A program made the translations under genes and the position numbers. The notes below the pieces were generated by a model, which saw nothing but the letters and a program-made list of their open reading frames with translations, was not told the DNA's origin and searched no databases. A DNA stretch of 64,000 nucleotides from positions 80,590 through 144,589 of the forward strand of contig JABAKE010000010.1 in NCBI GenBank assembly GCA_019779905.1, read 5' to 3'. Shown in pieces: positions 10,735 through 19,839 of this stretch (position 1 is the first letter of the stretch; each line of letters begins with the position of its first letter). The DNA is from Modestobacter lapidis. GTDB taxonomy: Bacteria; Actinomycetota; Actinomycetes; Mycobacteriales; Geodermatophilaceae.

Positions 10735-11583
10735 CTGCGCATCGACGTCCTGACGATCTTCCCCGGGTACCTGGCCCCGCTCGGGCAGTCGCTGCTCGGC
10801 AAGGCGGCCGCCCGTGGGCTGGTCTCCATCGGCGTGCACGACCTGCGGCAGTGGACCGACGACGTCCACCGCACCGTCGACGACGCGCCCTACGGCGGCG
10901 GACCCGGCATGGTGATGCGCCCCGAGCCGTGGGCCCGCGCCCTGGAGGCGGTCCGCCCGCCGGGCACCCGGCTGGTCGTGCCCACCCCGGCCGGCCGGCC
11001 GTTCACCCAGGCCACCGCCGCCGCCTGGGCCACCGAGCCGGGGCTGGTCTTCGCCTGTGGCCGGTACGAGGGCATCGACCAGCGGGTCGCCGACTGGGCG
11101 GCCGGCAGCGGCCCCGTCTCCGAGGTCTCGATCGGTGACTACGTGCTGGCCGGCGGCGAGTCCGCGGTCCTGGTGATGGTCGAAGCGGTCACCCGGCTGA
11201 TCCCCGGGGTGGTCGGCAACGCCGAGTCCGTGGAGTTCGACTCGCACGCCGACGGGCTGCTCGAGGGCCCCTCCTACACCCGGCCGGCCACCTGGCGGGG
11301 GCACGAGGTGCCTCCCGTCCTGCTGTCCGGTGACCACGCCGCGATCGCCCGCTGGCGTCGCGCCGAGTCGCTGCGGCGCACCGCCGACCGCCGTCCCGAC
11401 CTGCTCACCGCCCTGCCGGATGGCGCCCTGAGCCCGACCGATCGCATCGCTCTGGACGCCGACCCCCAGGGCGGGGCAGGCACTCCGGCCGACTCCCACG
11501 AGCGCGGCAACCTCTCCCGGAGCTGCTCGCCGGCCCCTGGACCGGCCCGCCGCGCATCGTCGTCCGAAGATGTGGCACAGTAG
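10735..11583 (+). CDS. trmD: tRNA (guanine37-N1)-methyltransferase, CTG start
   Basis: SPOUT-fold enzyme forming m1G37 to prevent frameshifting. DDAPYGGGPGMVM, the SAM-binding trefoil knot region (EVSIGDYVLAGGE) and the C-terminal domain are complete; about 40 residues of low-complexity tail follow. The frame has no ATG, GTG or TTG between rimM codons and the conserved N-terminus RIDVLTIFP. The start must be CTG: 10735 gives the canonical (M)RIDVLTIF (GGAG 11 nt upstream), while 10726 overlaps the rimM stop. The first ATG/GTG (10834) would remove about 33 conserved residues. Confidence 0.93.
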   Translation: MRIDVLTIFPGYLAPLGQSLLGKAAARGLVSIGVHDLRQWTDDVHRTVDDAPYGGGPGMVMRPEPWARALEAVRPPGTRLVVPTPAGRPFTQATAAAWATEPGLVFACGRYEGIDQRVADWAAGSGPVSEVSIGDYVLAGGESAVLVMVEAVTRLIPGVVGNAESVEFDSHADGLLEGPSYTRPATWRGHEVPPVLLSGDHAAIARWRRAESLRRTADRRPDLLTALPDGALSPTDRIALDADPQGGAGTPADSHERGNLSRSCSPAPGPARRASSSEDVAQ

Positions 11584-11626
11584 AGAGCTGCTGCAGGCCG
11601 CCGGCACGTGCCGGCGGTGGCTCTCT
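11583..11626 (+). promoter_or_regulatory. Structured leader hairpin upstream of rplS
   Basis: Outer stem GAGAGC (11583-11588)/GCTCTC (11620-11625) encloses a perfect 20-bp palindrome CCGCCGGCACGTGCCGGCGG (11598-11617). It starts at the trmD stop and lies 124 nt before rplS. Candidate attenuator, L19 autoregulatory element or processing site; no T-run follows, so a simple terminator is less likely. Confidence 0.5.
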
Positions 11627-11749
11627 GCTCATGGTCGACCGGTGCGCTGATCGACCAGCCGGGCGTGGAGCGCAGCCCCCGAGTACGGACAGGCCGGGCA
11701 CACCGCTGTCCGCACCGCGAACGAGCCACTAGGACTGAGGACTGCTGCG

Positions 11750-12106
11750 ATGAACACCCTGGACGCCCTCGACGCCGCGTCGCTGCGCGACGACATCCCC
11801 ACCTTCCGCCCCGGGGACTCCGTGAAGGTGCACGTGCGGGTCATCGAGGGCAACCGCTCCCGCATCCAGGTCTTCCAGGGCGTCATCATCCGCCGCCAGG
11901 GCGGGGGCATCCGCGAGACCTTCACCGTCCGCAAGGTCAGCTTCGGTGTCGGCGTGGAGCGCACCTTCCCGGTGCACACCCCGGTCGTCGAGAAGATCGA
12001 GGTCATCACCCGTGGTGACGTCCGCCGGGCGAAGCTGTACTACCTCCGCGAGCTGCGCGGCAAGGCCGCCAAGATCAAGGAGAAGCGCGAGACCGTCGCG
12101 CGCTGA
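11750..12106 (+). CDS. rplS: 50S ribosomal protein L19
   Basis: 118 aa, full length. L19 sits at the 30S-50S interface. Motifs [31 protein letters not shown] and the basic end [14 protein letters not shown] are clear. ATG start. A 165-nt leader separates it from trmD, so it may have its own regulation, and a strong terminator follows. Confidence 0.97.
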   Translation: MNTLDALDAASLRDDIPTFRPGDSVKVHVRVIEGNRSRIQVFQGVIIRRQGGGIRETFTVRKVSFGVGVERTFPVHTPVVEKIEVITRGDVRRAKLYYLRELRGKAAKIKEKRETVAR

Positions 12107-12124
12107 CGCGACTTCCTCTCTCCC

Positions 12125-12159
12125 GACCGGACCGGCTGCGCACCGCAGCCGGTCCGGTC
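12125..12159 (+). terminator. Intrinsic terminator after rplS
   Basis: Perfect 16-bp inverted repeat (GACCGGACCGGCTGCG and its complement) with a 3-nt CAC loop, followed by GCGTTTGT. It ends the rpsP-rplS operon before lepB. Confidence 0.85.
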
Positions 12160-12225
12160 GCGTTTGTGGCCGGCTGCACGCCGCGTCCGGGGCTGGTGCC
12201 GGACGCGGACCGTACGCTGGTCGTG

Positions 12226-13242
12226 ATGAGCACCGACCGGGCCGATGGGCCTGCCGACGCCACCGACGGGCCGCTGCCCGAGGAACCCGCGACGCGACCG
12301 GAGCGGGGGCGCCGGGCCGGCGGGCACCGGCGTGCGGCCGACCCGGAGAAGAAGTCCTCGCTGCTGCGCGAGCTGCCCGTGCTCCTGGTGGTGGCCTTCG
12401 TGCTGGCGTTGCTGGTCAAGACCTTCCTGGTGCAGGCCTTCTTCATCCCGTCGGGCTCGATGGAGCAGACGCTGCACGGCTGCACCGGCTGCACCGGCGA
12501 CCGGGTCCTGGTCAACAAGGTGCCGTACTGGTTCGGCGAGCCCGAGCCGGGCGACATCGTCGTGTTCAAGGGGCCGGACACCTGGTCGCCGGAGATCACC
12601 GTCGACGAGCCGGGCAACTGGCTGTCCGGCGCGCTGCTCACCATCGGGCGGGCCGTCGGCGTGGCCCCGCCGAGCGAGGACGACTTCGTCAAGCGGGTGA
12701 TCGCGACGGAAGGGCAGACGGTCCAGTGCTGCGACGCGCAGGGCCGGGTCACCGTCGACGGCGAGCCCCTCGACGAGCCCTACATCTTCGAGGACAAGCC
12801 GCTGGAGTCACGGGCCTTCGGGCCGGTCACCGTGCCGGAGGACCGGCTGTGGGTGATGGGCGACCACCGGGTGGCCTCGGCGGACTCCCGTGAGCACGTC
12901 ACCGACCGGTACTCCGGCACGATCGGCGTCGACGACGTCATCGGGAAGGCGGCGCTGATCGTCTGGCCGCTGGACCGGTTCACCCTGCTCGACGACCCGG
13001 ACATCCAGGGTCAGGAGCAGGCGCTCGGGGCTCCGGTGGTGCAGGGGAATGCCGCCGTGGCGGCCCCGTACGCCCTGGGCCTGATCGGTGCTGTCCCCGT
13101 CACCGCCTGGCGACGACGGCGCCGCTCGGTGGCCCGGCGCGCCGTGCTGACCGGGCCCTCGAGCCGCCCACCCGGCACGGGATGGCGTCGTGTGCGGCGC
13201 GGTCCGCGGACCCGGCCGGGACGCGAGCCGGCCGACGGCTGA
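12226..13242 (+). CDS. lepB: Signal peptidase I
   Basis: Membrane serine protease that cleaves Sec and Tat signal peptides. 338 aa from ATG 12226 (GTG 12223 adjacent). A cytoplasmic Arg-rich N-terminus is followed by a membrane segment (LPVLLVVAFVLALLVKTFLV). Catalytic Ser78 lies in PSGSMEQTL and Lys156 in FVKRVIA; box E is GDHRVASADSR. An inserted CTGCTGD segment and a C-terminal basic tail are actinobacterial traits. A second hydrophobic stretch near residue 280 may be another membrane helix. Confidence 0.95.
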   Translation: MSTDRADGPADATDGPLPEEPATRPERGRRAGGHRRAADPEKKSSLLRELPVLLVVAFVLALLVKTFLVQAFFIPSGSMEQTLHGCTGCTGDRVLVNKVPYWFGEPEPGDIVVFKGPDTWSPEITVDEPGNWLSGALLTIGRAVGVAPPSEDDFVKRVIATEGQTVQCCDAQGRVTVDGEPLDEPYIFEDKPLESRAFGPVTVPEDRLWVMGDHRVASADSREHVTDRYSGTIGVDDVIGKAALIVWPLDRFTLLDDPDIQGQEQALGAPVVQGNAAVAAPYALGLIGAVPVTAWRRRRRSVARRAVLTGPSSRPPGTGWRRVRRGPRTRPGREPADG

Positions 13243-13345
13243 CCATTCCCGTCTGAGCGGGAAGTGGCGCGAGGCGCCTTGTCGACATTCTGCACTCGTC
13301 GCCCCGAATGGTCAGTCGCACCTTTCGGTGTGCGCAGAAGTCTTT

Positions 13346-13363
13346 CTTGAAAAAGTGTTCAAG
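13346..13363. promoter_or_regulatory. Palindromic operator candidate upstream of LuxR gene
   Basis: CTTGAA-AAAGTG-TTCAAG: 6-bp arms around a 6-nt spacer, inside an unusually AT-rich ~100 bp for this genome, about 60 nt before the regulator start. The size and symmetry suit a dimeric regulator, perhaps autoregulation. Confidence 0.4.
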
Positions 13364-13425
13364 TACTCCGTTCACCCATCCGATGGATTGTTTGAGAGTT
13401 CACCGGATCTGAAACGGAGCAAGTC

Positions 13426-14142
13426 GTGTCTGCACCTCTGGCCAACACCCGCGGCGTCACCCGCGTGCTCATCCTCGCCGACGCCCCGGTGCTGCGCCGT
13501 GGGCTGCTCAGCATGATCAACGAGACCGCCGGTCTGCAGGCGGTCGGAACGCCGGGCGAGGCCCGTCGCGCGCTCACCCTGGCCGAGTCCGCCCGCCCCG
13601 ATGCGGTCGTCGTCGAGCTGGGCTCCGGCCGGGCCGAGACGCTCAACGCCTGCCGCGACCTGCGTCGCCGCTTCCCCCAGGTCGCCATCGTGGCGCTGGC
13701 CACCTCGGAGGACCCGGCCGTGGTCAACGAGGCCCTGGCCGCCGGTGTGCGGGGCTACCTGCTGATGAACACCTCGCCGACCCTGCTGGGCTGGGCCGTG
13801 CTGGCCGCCCGCGCCGGCCGCACCGTGGTCGACCCCCAGATCCGCCGCACCGAGGGCGCCACCGAGCCGGTGGCCAAGGAGTTGACCCCGTCGGTGCCGC
13901 TGACCCGGCGTGAGGCCGACGTCCTCGACGAGCTCATCCAGGGGCAGTCCAACCGGCAGATCGGCCGGAACCTGTTCATCAGCGAGGACACCGTCAAGTC
14001 CCACGTCAAGGCGATCCTGCGCAAGCTCGGTGCCCGGGACCGCGCCCACGCGGTCTCCCTCGTGCTCTCGGCCCGCAACCCGGCCCGTCCGGGTTGCACC
14101 TGCGGCGCGCACGCCCTGACCGGCACCCCCGCCGGCGCCTGA
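13426..14142 (+). CDS. LuxR/NarL-type regulator with degenerate receiver domain
   Basis: 238 aa: receiver-like domain (residues 12-130) and LuxR helix-turn-helix (about 160-220; LTRREADVLDELIQGQSNRQIG, ISEDTVKSHVKAILRKL). The phosphoacceptor Asp is replaced by Glu64 (VVVELGSG), and the usual acidic pair near the N-terminus is reduced to ADA. It probably works without phosphorylation, perhaps constitutively or by ligand or partner. No sensor kinase lies nearby. The C-terminus has a CTCGAH cysteine pair. GTG start with GGAGCA upstream. Confidence 0.85.
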   Translation: MSAPLANTRGVTRVLILADAPVLRRGLLSMINETAGLQAVGTPGEARRALTLAESARPDAVVVELGSGRAETLNACRDLRRRFPQVAIVALATSEDPAVVNEALAAGVRGYLLMNTSPTLLGWAVLAARAGRTVVDPQIRRTEGATEPVAKELTPSVPLTRREADVLDELIQGQSNRQIGRNLFISEDTVKSHVKAILRKLGARDRAHAVSLVLSARNPARPGCTCGAHALTGTPAGA

Positions 14143-14366
14143 CCACACCGAGCCCGTCGGGCCCGGGTCCTCGCCTCCTCAGCGCCCGGTCCCGACTGCA
14201 CGGCCGGACCGTCACCTCGGTGGCTGGTCCGGTGACCACGCCGGACCCTTCCGTGGTCCGGCGAGGTCGTCCGCGGGTCGGTCCCCGTTCCCCCGGGGAC
14301 CGGCCCGCGGTTCCCTGTCCGGCAGGGCGGCGGACCCAGCCGACAGCGACGTAAGGTCGGACGGCG

Positions 14367-15116
14367 ATGGCTGTCCGTCCCGCTCCGGCCCCCGACGACC
14401 TCTGGTCGATGGAGGGCGCGATCCGTCGTCGCGGCTTCAGTGCCATCGCCGGCGCGGACGAGGCCGGCCGCGGTGCATGCGCCGGCCCGCTGGTCGCCGC
14501 CGCGTGCGTGCTGCCTCCCGGGCGCCGTGGCCGGGTCCCGGGCCTGGCCGACTCCAAGCTGCTCACCCCGGCCTCCCGCGAGCGGGTCTACGCCGAGATC
14601 GTCGACCGCGCGGTCGCCTGGTCGGTGATCGCCATTCCCGTCCCTGATCTGGACGAGCGCGGCATGCACGTCACCAACATCGAGGCGCTGCGCCGGGCGG
14701 TGTCCGTGCTCGATCCCGGCCCGCACTACGTGCTCACCGACGGCTTCCCGGTCTCCGGCCTGGTCCAGCCCACCCTCGCCGTCTGGAAGGGCGACCGGGT
14801 CGCGGCCTGCGTCGCCGCGGCGTCCGTGTTGGCCAAGGTCACCCGGGACCGCATCATGCTCGACCTGCACGAGCGCTTTCCGGAGTACGGCTTCGACGTG
14901 CACAAGGGCTACATCACCGACGTGCACAGCGCGGCGCTGGACCGGCACGGGCCCTGCTCCGAGCACCGGATGCGCTTCGTCAACGTGGCCCGGGCGAGCG
15001 CACTGCGCGCCACGCGGGCACCGCGGCTGTCGGGCGGGGGCGGGATGCACGATGATGGGGCGGTGAGCACCCAGCCGACCGACTTTCCGGTGCTCGTGGG
15101 CGGAGTCGAGCAATGA
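14367..15116 (+). CDS. rnhB: Ribonuclease HII
   Basis: Removes RNA from RNA-DNA hybrids and misincorporated ribonucleotides. 249 aa; the catalytic DEDD set is Asp31-Glu32 (GADEAGRGACAGP), Asp125 (LTDGF) and Asp143 (KGDRV), followed by the family's AAASVLAKVTRD. The last ~35 residues are extra. The stop overlaps the next ATG. The ~220-nt gap upstream holds several GGTCC/GGACC inverted repeats but no clear promoter. Confidence 0.95.
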   Translation: MAVRPAPAPDDLWSMEGAIRRRGFSAIAGADEAGRGACAGPLVAAACVLPPGRRGRVPGLADSKLLTPASRERVYAEIVDRAVAWSVIAIPVPDLDERGMHVTNIEALRRAVSVLDPGPHYVLTDGFPVSGLVQPTLAVWKGDRVAACVAAASVLAKVTRDRIMLDLHERFPEYGFDVHKGYITDVHSAALDRHGPCSEHRMRFVNVARASALRATRAPRLSGGGGMHDDGAVSTQPTDFPVLVGGVEQ

Positions 15117-15433
15117 GCACCGAGGACCTCGAGAAGTACGAGACCGAGATGGAGCTCCAGCTCTATCGCGAGTACAAGGACATCGTCCGGCAGTTCTCCT
15201 ACGTCGTGGAGACCGAGCGCCGCTTCTACCTGGCCAACTCGGTGGACCTGCAGGTCCGCGACGCCGGCGGCGAGGTGTTCTTCGAGCTGAAGCTCTCCGA
15301 CGCCTGGGTGTGGGACATGTACCGCCCGGCCCGCTTCGTGAAGAACGTGCGGGTGGTGACGTTCAAGGACGTCAACGTGGAGGAGCTCGACAAGCCCGAC
15401 CTCGAGCTCCCGGACAATCCCCGCCTGCCCTGA
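15113..15433 (+). CDS. DUF2469 family protein
   Basis: 106-aa acidic protein conserved across actinobacteria beside rnhB. It starts MSTEDLEKYETEMELQLYREYKDIV and contains VETERRFYLANSVDL and VWDMYRPARFVKNVRVVTFKDVNVEEL. The function is unknown. Overlaps rnhB by 4 nt. No signal peptide or membrane helix. Confidence 0.9.
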   Translation: MSTEDLEKYETEMELQLYREYKDIVRQFSYVVETERRFYLANSVDLQVRDAGGEVFFELKLSDAWVWDMYRPARFVKNVRVVTFKDVNVEELDKPDLELPDNPRLP

Positions 15434-15534
15434 CCTGATCCATCGGGGAAGCGTTCCCGGTCGACCTCTGGCCCGCCGGCCGCCGTCCACAGGCAGCGGA
15501 CCCCTCCACAGCCCGAGCCGGACCGTGGACCCCG

Positions 15535-15966
15535 GTGCGGCTGCCGGGAACGGTCGGCGGGGTGCAGAACCCACGAGAGACGACGCCACGGCCGCCCACC
15601 GGTGCCCGCCCGTCCACCCGGGCCGCGCTGGGCGCGTACGGCGAGCGGGTGGCCGTGCGGGTGCTGACCGACCAGGGCCTGGAGGTGCTCGACCGCAACT
15701 GGCGCTGCCGGTCCGGTGAGCTCGACGTGGTGGCCCGGGATGGTTCCGCGCTGGTTTTCTGCGAGGTGAAGACCCGCTCGGCGAACGGCTTCGGGCACCC
15801 GGTCGAGGCGGTGACGGCGGTCAAGCGCCGGCGCCTGCGCCAGCTGGCCCGGGCCTGGCTGGACGCCCACGAGCACCATGCCCCCGACCTCCGCTTCGAC
15901 GTGGTCGGCGTGCTGGTCCCCCGCTCGGGCCCCGCCCGGGTCACCCACCTGCGGAACGCGTTCTGA
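15535..15966 (+). CDS. YraN/UPF0102 endonuclease-like protein
   Basis: 143 aa with the UPF0102 core AYGERVAVRVLTDQGLEVLDRNWRC, GELDVVARDG and VFCEVKTRS. These are the E-D-ExK residues of the Holliday-junction-resolvase-like nuclease fold, but activity is unproven. The start is uncertain: GTG 15535 (used) or GTG 15562; neither has a good ribosome site. Its stop codon abuts the comM start (TTCTGATGG). Confidence 0.88.
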   Translation: MRLPGTVGGVQNPRETTPRPPTGARPSTRAALGAYGERVAVRVLTDQGLEVLDRNWRCRSGELDVVARDGSALVFCEVKTRSANGFGHPVEAVTAVKRRRLRQLARAWLDAHEHHAPDLRFDVVGVLVPRSGPARVTHLRNAF

Positions 15967-17486
15967 TGGCGCTCGCCCGGACGTGGTCGGTGGGGCTGGC
16001 CGGTGTGCAGGGCGCCATGGTGGAGGTGGAGGTCGACCTGGCCTCCGGTGTGCCGACGGTCGTGCTGGTCGGGTTGCCCGACGCGGTGGTGCGGCAGTCG
16101 GTGGACCGGGTGCGGGCGGCGGTGGTCAACAGCGGTCACGAGTTCCCCCTGCGTCGCGTCACGATCGGGCTGTCGCCGGCGGCGATGCCGAAGCAGGGGA
16201 GCGGCTTCGACCTCGCCGTCGCGGTGGCAGTGCTGGCCGGGGCGGGGGTGCTGCCCCGCGCGGCCGTCGACGAGCTCGTCCTGCTGGGCGAACTCGGGTT
16301 GGACGGGTCCCTGCGGGCGGTTCGCGGGGTGCTCCCGGCCGTGCTGGCCGCCGTGCGGGCCGGTCACCGGCAGGTCATCGTCCCCGGCGAGAACGCTGAC
16401 GAGGCCGCGCTGGTCGAGGACATCGACGTGCTCGCCGCGGGCAGCCTCGGTCAGGTCGTGGCGCACCTCGCCGGCCGGGTGGCGCTCACGCCGCACGCAC
16501 GCGTCCCCGGCCCGCCTGCGCCGCCGGGCGCCGACCTCGCCGACGTGGTGGGGCAGGCGGCCGGCCGGCGGGCGGTGGAGGTCGCCGCCGCCGGCGGGCA
16601 CCACCTGTTCCTGACCGGGCCGCCGGGGGCGGGCAAGACGATGCTCGCCGAGCGGCTGCCCGGGCTGCTGCCGCCGCTGGACGAGCCCGCCGCCCTCGAG
16701 GTGACCGCGATCGCCTCGGTGGCCGGCACCCTCGCGCCGGGGTCGCCGCTGGCCACCCGGCCGCCGTTCGAGGCGCCGCACCACTCGGCCACCATGGCCG
16801 GGCTGGTCGGCGGCGGGTCGGGGCAAATCCGGCCGGGGGCCCTCTGCCGGGCGCACCGCGGCGTGCTGTTCCTCGACGAGGCACCGGAATTTCCCCGTGC
16901 CGTGCTGGACACGCTGCGCCAGCCGCTGGAGCGCGGGCAGGTGACCATCCACCGGGCCAGCGGATCGGCGACGTTCCCATGCCGGGCACAGCTGGTGCTG
17001 GCCGCCAACCCCTGCCCGTGCGCCAGCGCCGCCGGTGACACCGCCTGCACGTGCAGTGCGCTGGAACGGCGGCGCTACCAGTCCCGGCTGTCGGGGCCGC
17101 TGCTCGACCGGGTCGACCTGCGGGTGGACCTGCCGGCGGTCACCCGCGCGGCCTGGCTGGACGGGCTGGCCCCGCCCGAGTCCACGGGCGAGGTGGCGCG
17201 ACGGGTGCGCGCCGCCCGGGCGACAGCCGCCGCCCGGCTGGCCGGAACGGGCCTGGAGCTGAACAGCCAGGTCCCCGGTCGGCTGCTGCGTGACCGCTGG
17301 CCGGTGCCCCGGGGCGCGCTCCCCCTGGCGGAGCGCGCCCTGGAACGCGGCGCCCTGTCGGTCCGGGGCTTCGACCGGGTGCTGCGGGTCGCCTGGACGC
17401 TGGCCGACCTGGCCGGCATCACGACGCCGGGGAGTGATCAGGTCGCGGAGGCCCTGGGCATGCGGCTGCAGCGGGCGGCGGCATGA
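15966..17486 (+). CDS. comM: ComM/YifB Mg-chelatase-like AAA+ ATPase
   Basis: 506 aa. An N-terminal Lon-S5-like fold is followed by an AAA+ domain with Walker A GPPGAGKT (Lys224), Walker B VLFLDEAPEF and a Mg-chelatase C-terminal domain with Cys-rich PCPCASAAGDTACTC. ComM is a hexameric branch-migration helicase acting in transformation; in actinobacteria it always sits next to dprA. It overlaps dprA by 4 nt. Confidence 0.93.
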   Translation: MALARTWSVGLAGVQGAMVEVEVDLASGVPTVVLVGLPDAVVRQSVDRVRAAVVNSGHEFPLRRVTIGLSPAAMPKQGSGFDLAVAVAVLAGAGVLPRAAVDELVLLGELGLDGSLRAVRGVLPAVLAAVRAGHRQVIVPGENADEAALVEDIDVLAAGSLGQVVAHLAGRVALTPHARVPGPPAPPGADLADVVGQAAGRRAVEVAAAGGHHLFLTGPPGAGKTMLAERLPGLLPPLDEPAALEVTAIASVAGTLAPGSPLATRPPFEAPHHSATMAGLVGGGSGQIRPGALCRAHRGVLFLDEAPEFPRAVLDTLRQPLERGQVTIHRASGSATFPCRAQLVLAANPCPCASAAGDTACTCSALERRRYQSRLSGPLLDRVDLRVDLPAVTRAAWLDGLAPPESTGEVARRVRAARATAAARLAGTGLELNSQVPGRLLRDRWPVPRGALPLAERALERGALSVRGFDRVLRVAWTLADLAGITTPGSDQVAEALGMRLQRAAA

Positions 17487-18694
17487 GCGGGCCGCCCGTC
17501 GGGCCCGGTCCGGAGCAGCCTCCGGCGCCGCCCGAGGTGCGCCGTGCCCGGGCCTGGCTCTCCCGGGCCGTGGAACCGGGCAATGTCGCGCTGTGGCGGT
17601 TCGTGGAGCGGGAGGGGCCGGTGGCCGCCGCGACGTCTCTGCGGTCGGGAGTCGCGCCGGCCCGGGTGCAGGCGCTCGTCGGCCCGCGTGCCGACGAGGA
17701 CGTCAGCGGAGCCGATCTCCGGCGGGCCGAGCGGCTGGGTGCCCGGCTGGTCTGCCCCGAGGACCAGGAGTGGCCGGCCCTGCCGCTGCACGCGCTGGCC
17801 CTCGCGGTGGCAGCGGAGCCCGCGGACGGCGCCCCGGCGACCGACCGCACGCAGGCCCTGGTGCCCCCGGTGGCACTGTGGGTACGCGGGGAGCCCCGGC
17901 TCGACGATCTCGTCGACCGGTCGGTCGCGCTGGTGGGGTCCCGGGCGTCGACCGCCTACGGCGAGCACGTGGCCGGTGAGCTGGCGCACGGGCTGGGGGA
18001 GCGGGGCTGGACGGTCCTCTCCGGTGGCGCCTACGGCATCGATGCAGCGGCGCACCGGGGTGCACTCGCAGCGGGCGCGCCCACCGTGGTGGTGCTGGCG
18101 TGCGGGGTCGACCGGGTCTACCCGGTCGCGCACTCGACGCTGTTCGCCCGGGTGCTCGACGACGGCCTGCTGGTCAGCGAGTGGCCCCCGGGCTGCGCGC
18201 CGCTGCGGCACCGGTTCCTGGTCCGCAACCGGCTGATCGCCGGGCTCACCCGGGGCACGGTGGTGGTGGAGGCCGCGGCCCGCTCGGGCGCGCAGGCCAC
18301 CGCCAACCGGGCGCACCGGCTGGGGAAGGCGGTGATGGCGGTTCCGGGACCGGTCACCTCGGCCATGTCGGTGGGGTGCCACGAGCTCCTGCGCGAGAGG
18401 GAGAAGGACGTCACGCTGGTGGCCACCGCGGCGCACGTCGTCGATCGGGTCGGTGGCATCGGCACCGACCTGGCCGAGCGCGCCGCCACCCCGACCACCC
18501 CGCGCGACAGCCTCTCCGACGTCGCCCGGCGGGTGCTCGACGCCTGCCCGGTGCGCACCGGGGTGCCGCCGGAGCGGCTGGCCGCGGTTGCCGGCTGCGA
18601 CGTCGTCGACGTGCTGCGGGTGCTGCCCGCACTGGAGCTCGCCGACCTGGTGCAGTGGACCGGCACCGGCTGGCGCCTGCACCGGGGCGGGTAG
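17483..18694 (+). CDS. dprA: DNA-processing protein DprA
   Basis: Loads RecA on incoming single-stranded DNA. 403 aa: the Rossmann DprA domain shows VALVGSRASTAYGEHVA, LSGGAYGIDAAAHRGAL, FLVRNRLIAGL and VVVEAAARSGA, with a winged-helix domain at the end (about residues 330-400). The first ~110 residues include a helix-hairpin-helix-like region. Operon with comM. No competence pilus genes occur in this window. Confidence 0.94.
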   Translation: MSGPPVGPGPEQPPAPPEVRRARAWLSRAVEPGNVALWRFVEREGPVAAATSLRSGVAPARVQALVGPRADEDVSGADLRRAERLGARLVCPEDQEWPALPLHALALAVAAEPADGAPATDRTQALVPPVALWVRGEPRLDDLVDRSVALVGSRASTAYGEHVAGELAHGLGERGWTVLSGGAYGIDAAAHRGALAAGAPTVVVLACGVDRVYPVAHSTLFARVLDDGLLVSEWPPGCAPLRHRFLVRNRLIAGLTRGTVVVEAAARSGAQATANRAHRLGKAVMAVPGPVTSAMSVGCHELLREREKDVTLVATAAHVVDRVGGIGTDLAERAATPTTPRDSLSDVARRVLDACPVRTGVPPERLAAVAGCDVVDVLRVLPALELADLVQWTGTGWRLHRGG

Positions 18695-18821
18695 CCCGTC
18701 CGCAAGGGGCCTGCTGGGGGAGGAGCCCGCCCTGCGCGCACCAGGCCCTGGTGATCGGTCGTGAGCGAGGTGTCCGGCGTGGCCCGTTGACCATGTCGCC
18801 CTGCCGACGGAGGCTCAGCGC

Positions 18822-19781
18822 ATGGCGATCGGGACAGCAGGGCTGCGTGCTGCGCTGCCCGCTCCGCTGGCCGAGCCGCTGGCCGGCTGGGAGGAACACC
18901 TGCGGCTGCAGCGGGACCTCTCCGAGCACACCGTGCGTGGGTACGTGGGCGACGTCGTCTCCCTGCTCGACCATCTCGTCCGACGTCGGGGCGCCGGCGT
19001 CGCCGACCTGGACCTGGCCACGCTCCGCAGCTGGCTGGCCCAGGGCCGGGCCAAGGGCGACAGCCGGGCGACCACCGCGCGGCGCGCGGCCTCGGCGCGC
19101 CAGTTCACCGCGCACCTGCGCCGCACCGGCCAGGTTCCGGTGGACGTCGGGCTCCGGCTGTCCAGCCCGCGCCGGCACCGCACGCTGCCCGGCGTGCTCG
19201 GCGCTGAACAGGCACGCGAGGTGCTCGACCGCGCCGGCCGGGCCGGGGACGAGCCCGAGGACGGGGCCGCCACGGCCGTGCGGCTGCGCAACGCGCTGGT
19301 CGTCGAGCTGCTCTACGCCAGTGGCGTCCGGGTCGGTGAGCTGGTCGGACTGGACGTCGACGACGTGGACCGGGGCCGGCGGCTGCTCCGCGTGTTCGGC
19401 AAGGGCCGCAAGGAGCGCAGCGTGCCGTTCGGTGCGCCGGCGGCCGCGGCGGTGGAGGCGTGGCTGGCGGACGGCCGGCCCGTGCTCGCGGTGCCCGACA
19501 GCGGCCCTGCGCTGCTGCTGGGGGTCAAGGGCGGCCGGTTGGACGCCCGGGAGGCGCGCCGGGTGGTGCACGCCGCGGTGGCCGCGACGCCCGGCACCCC
19601 CGACGTCGGCCCGCACGGGCTCCGGCACTCCGCGGCCACCCACGTCCTGGAGGGCGGCGCTGACCTGCGGTCGGTCCAGGAGCTGCTGGGTCACGCTAGC
19701 CTCGCGACGACGCAGGTCTACACGCACGTGACGGTCGAGCGGCTCCGCGCGGTCCATGCGCGAGCACATCCACGAGCTTGA
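18822..19781 (+). CDS. xerC: Xer-family tyrosine recombinase
   Basis: 319 aa: N-terminal SAM-like core-binding domain (residues 15-100) and catalytic domain with Arg170 (ASGVRVGEL), Lys in [26 protein letters not shown] and nucleophile Tyr300. It most likely resolves chromosome dimers at dif; the position between dprA and whiG is the standard actinobacterial xerC locus. ATG with GGAGG about 8 nt upstream. The 127-nt gap before it holds nothing decisive. Confidence 0.88.
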   Translation: MAIGTAGLRAALPAPLAEPLAGWEEHLRLQRDLSEHTVRGYVGDVVSLLDHLVRRRGAGVADLDLATLRSWLAQGRAKGDSRATTARRAASARQFTAHLRRTGQVPVDVGLRLSSPRRHRTLPGVLGAEQAREVLDRAGRAGDEPEDGAATAVRLRNALVVELLYASGVRVGELVGLDVDDVDRGRRLLRVFGKGRKERSVPFGAPAAAAVEAWLADGRPVLAVPDSGPALLLGVKGGRLDAREARRVVHAAVAATPGTPDVGPHGLRHSAATHVLEGGADLRSVQELLGHASLATTQVYTHVTVERLRAVHARAHPRA

Positions 19782-19839
19782 AGGGGTGCCTGAGTGACGG
19801 GGCAGCAGCCGCGGTCGACGACCGCGCGGAGGACGACCG

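Noticed and set aside
18822..19781. Phage or island integrase
   Set aside because: The tyrosine recombinase sits in the standard chromosomal xerC position with housekeeping neighbours; no attachment repeats, tRNA or phage genes nearby.
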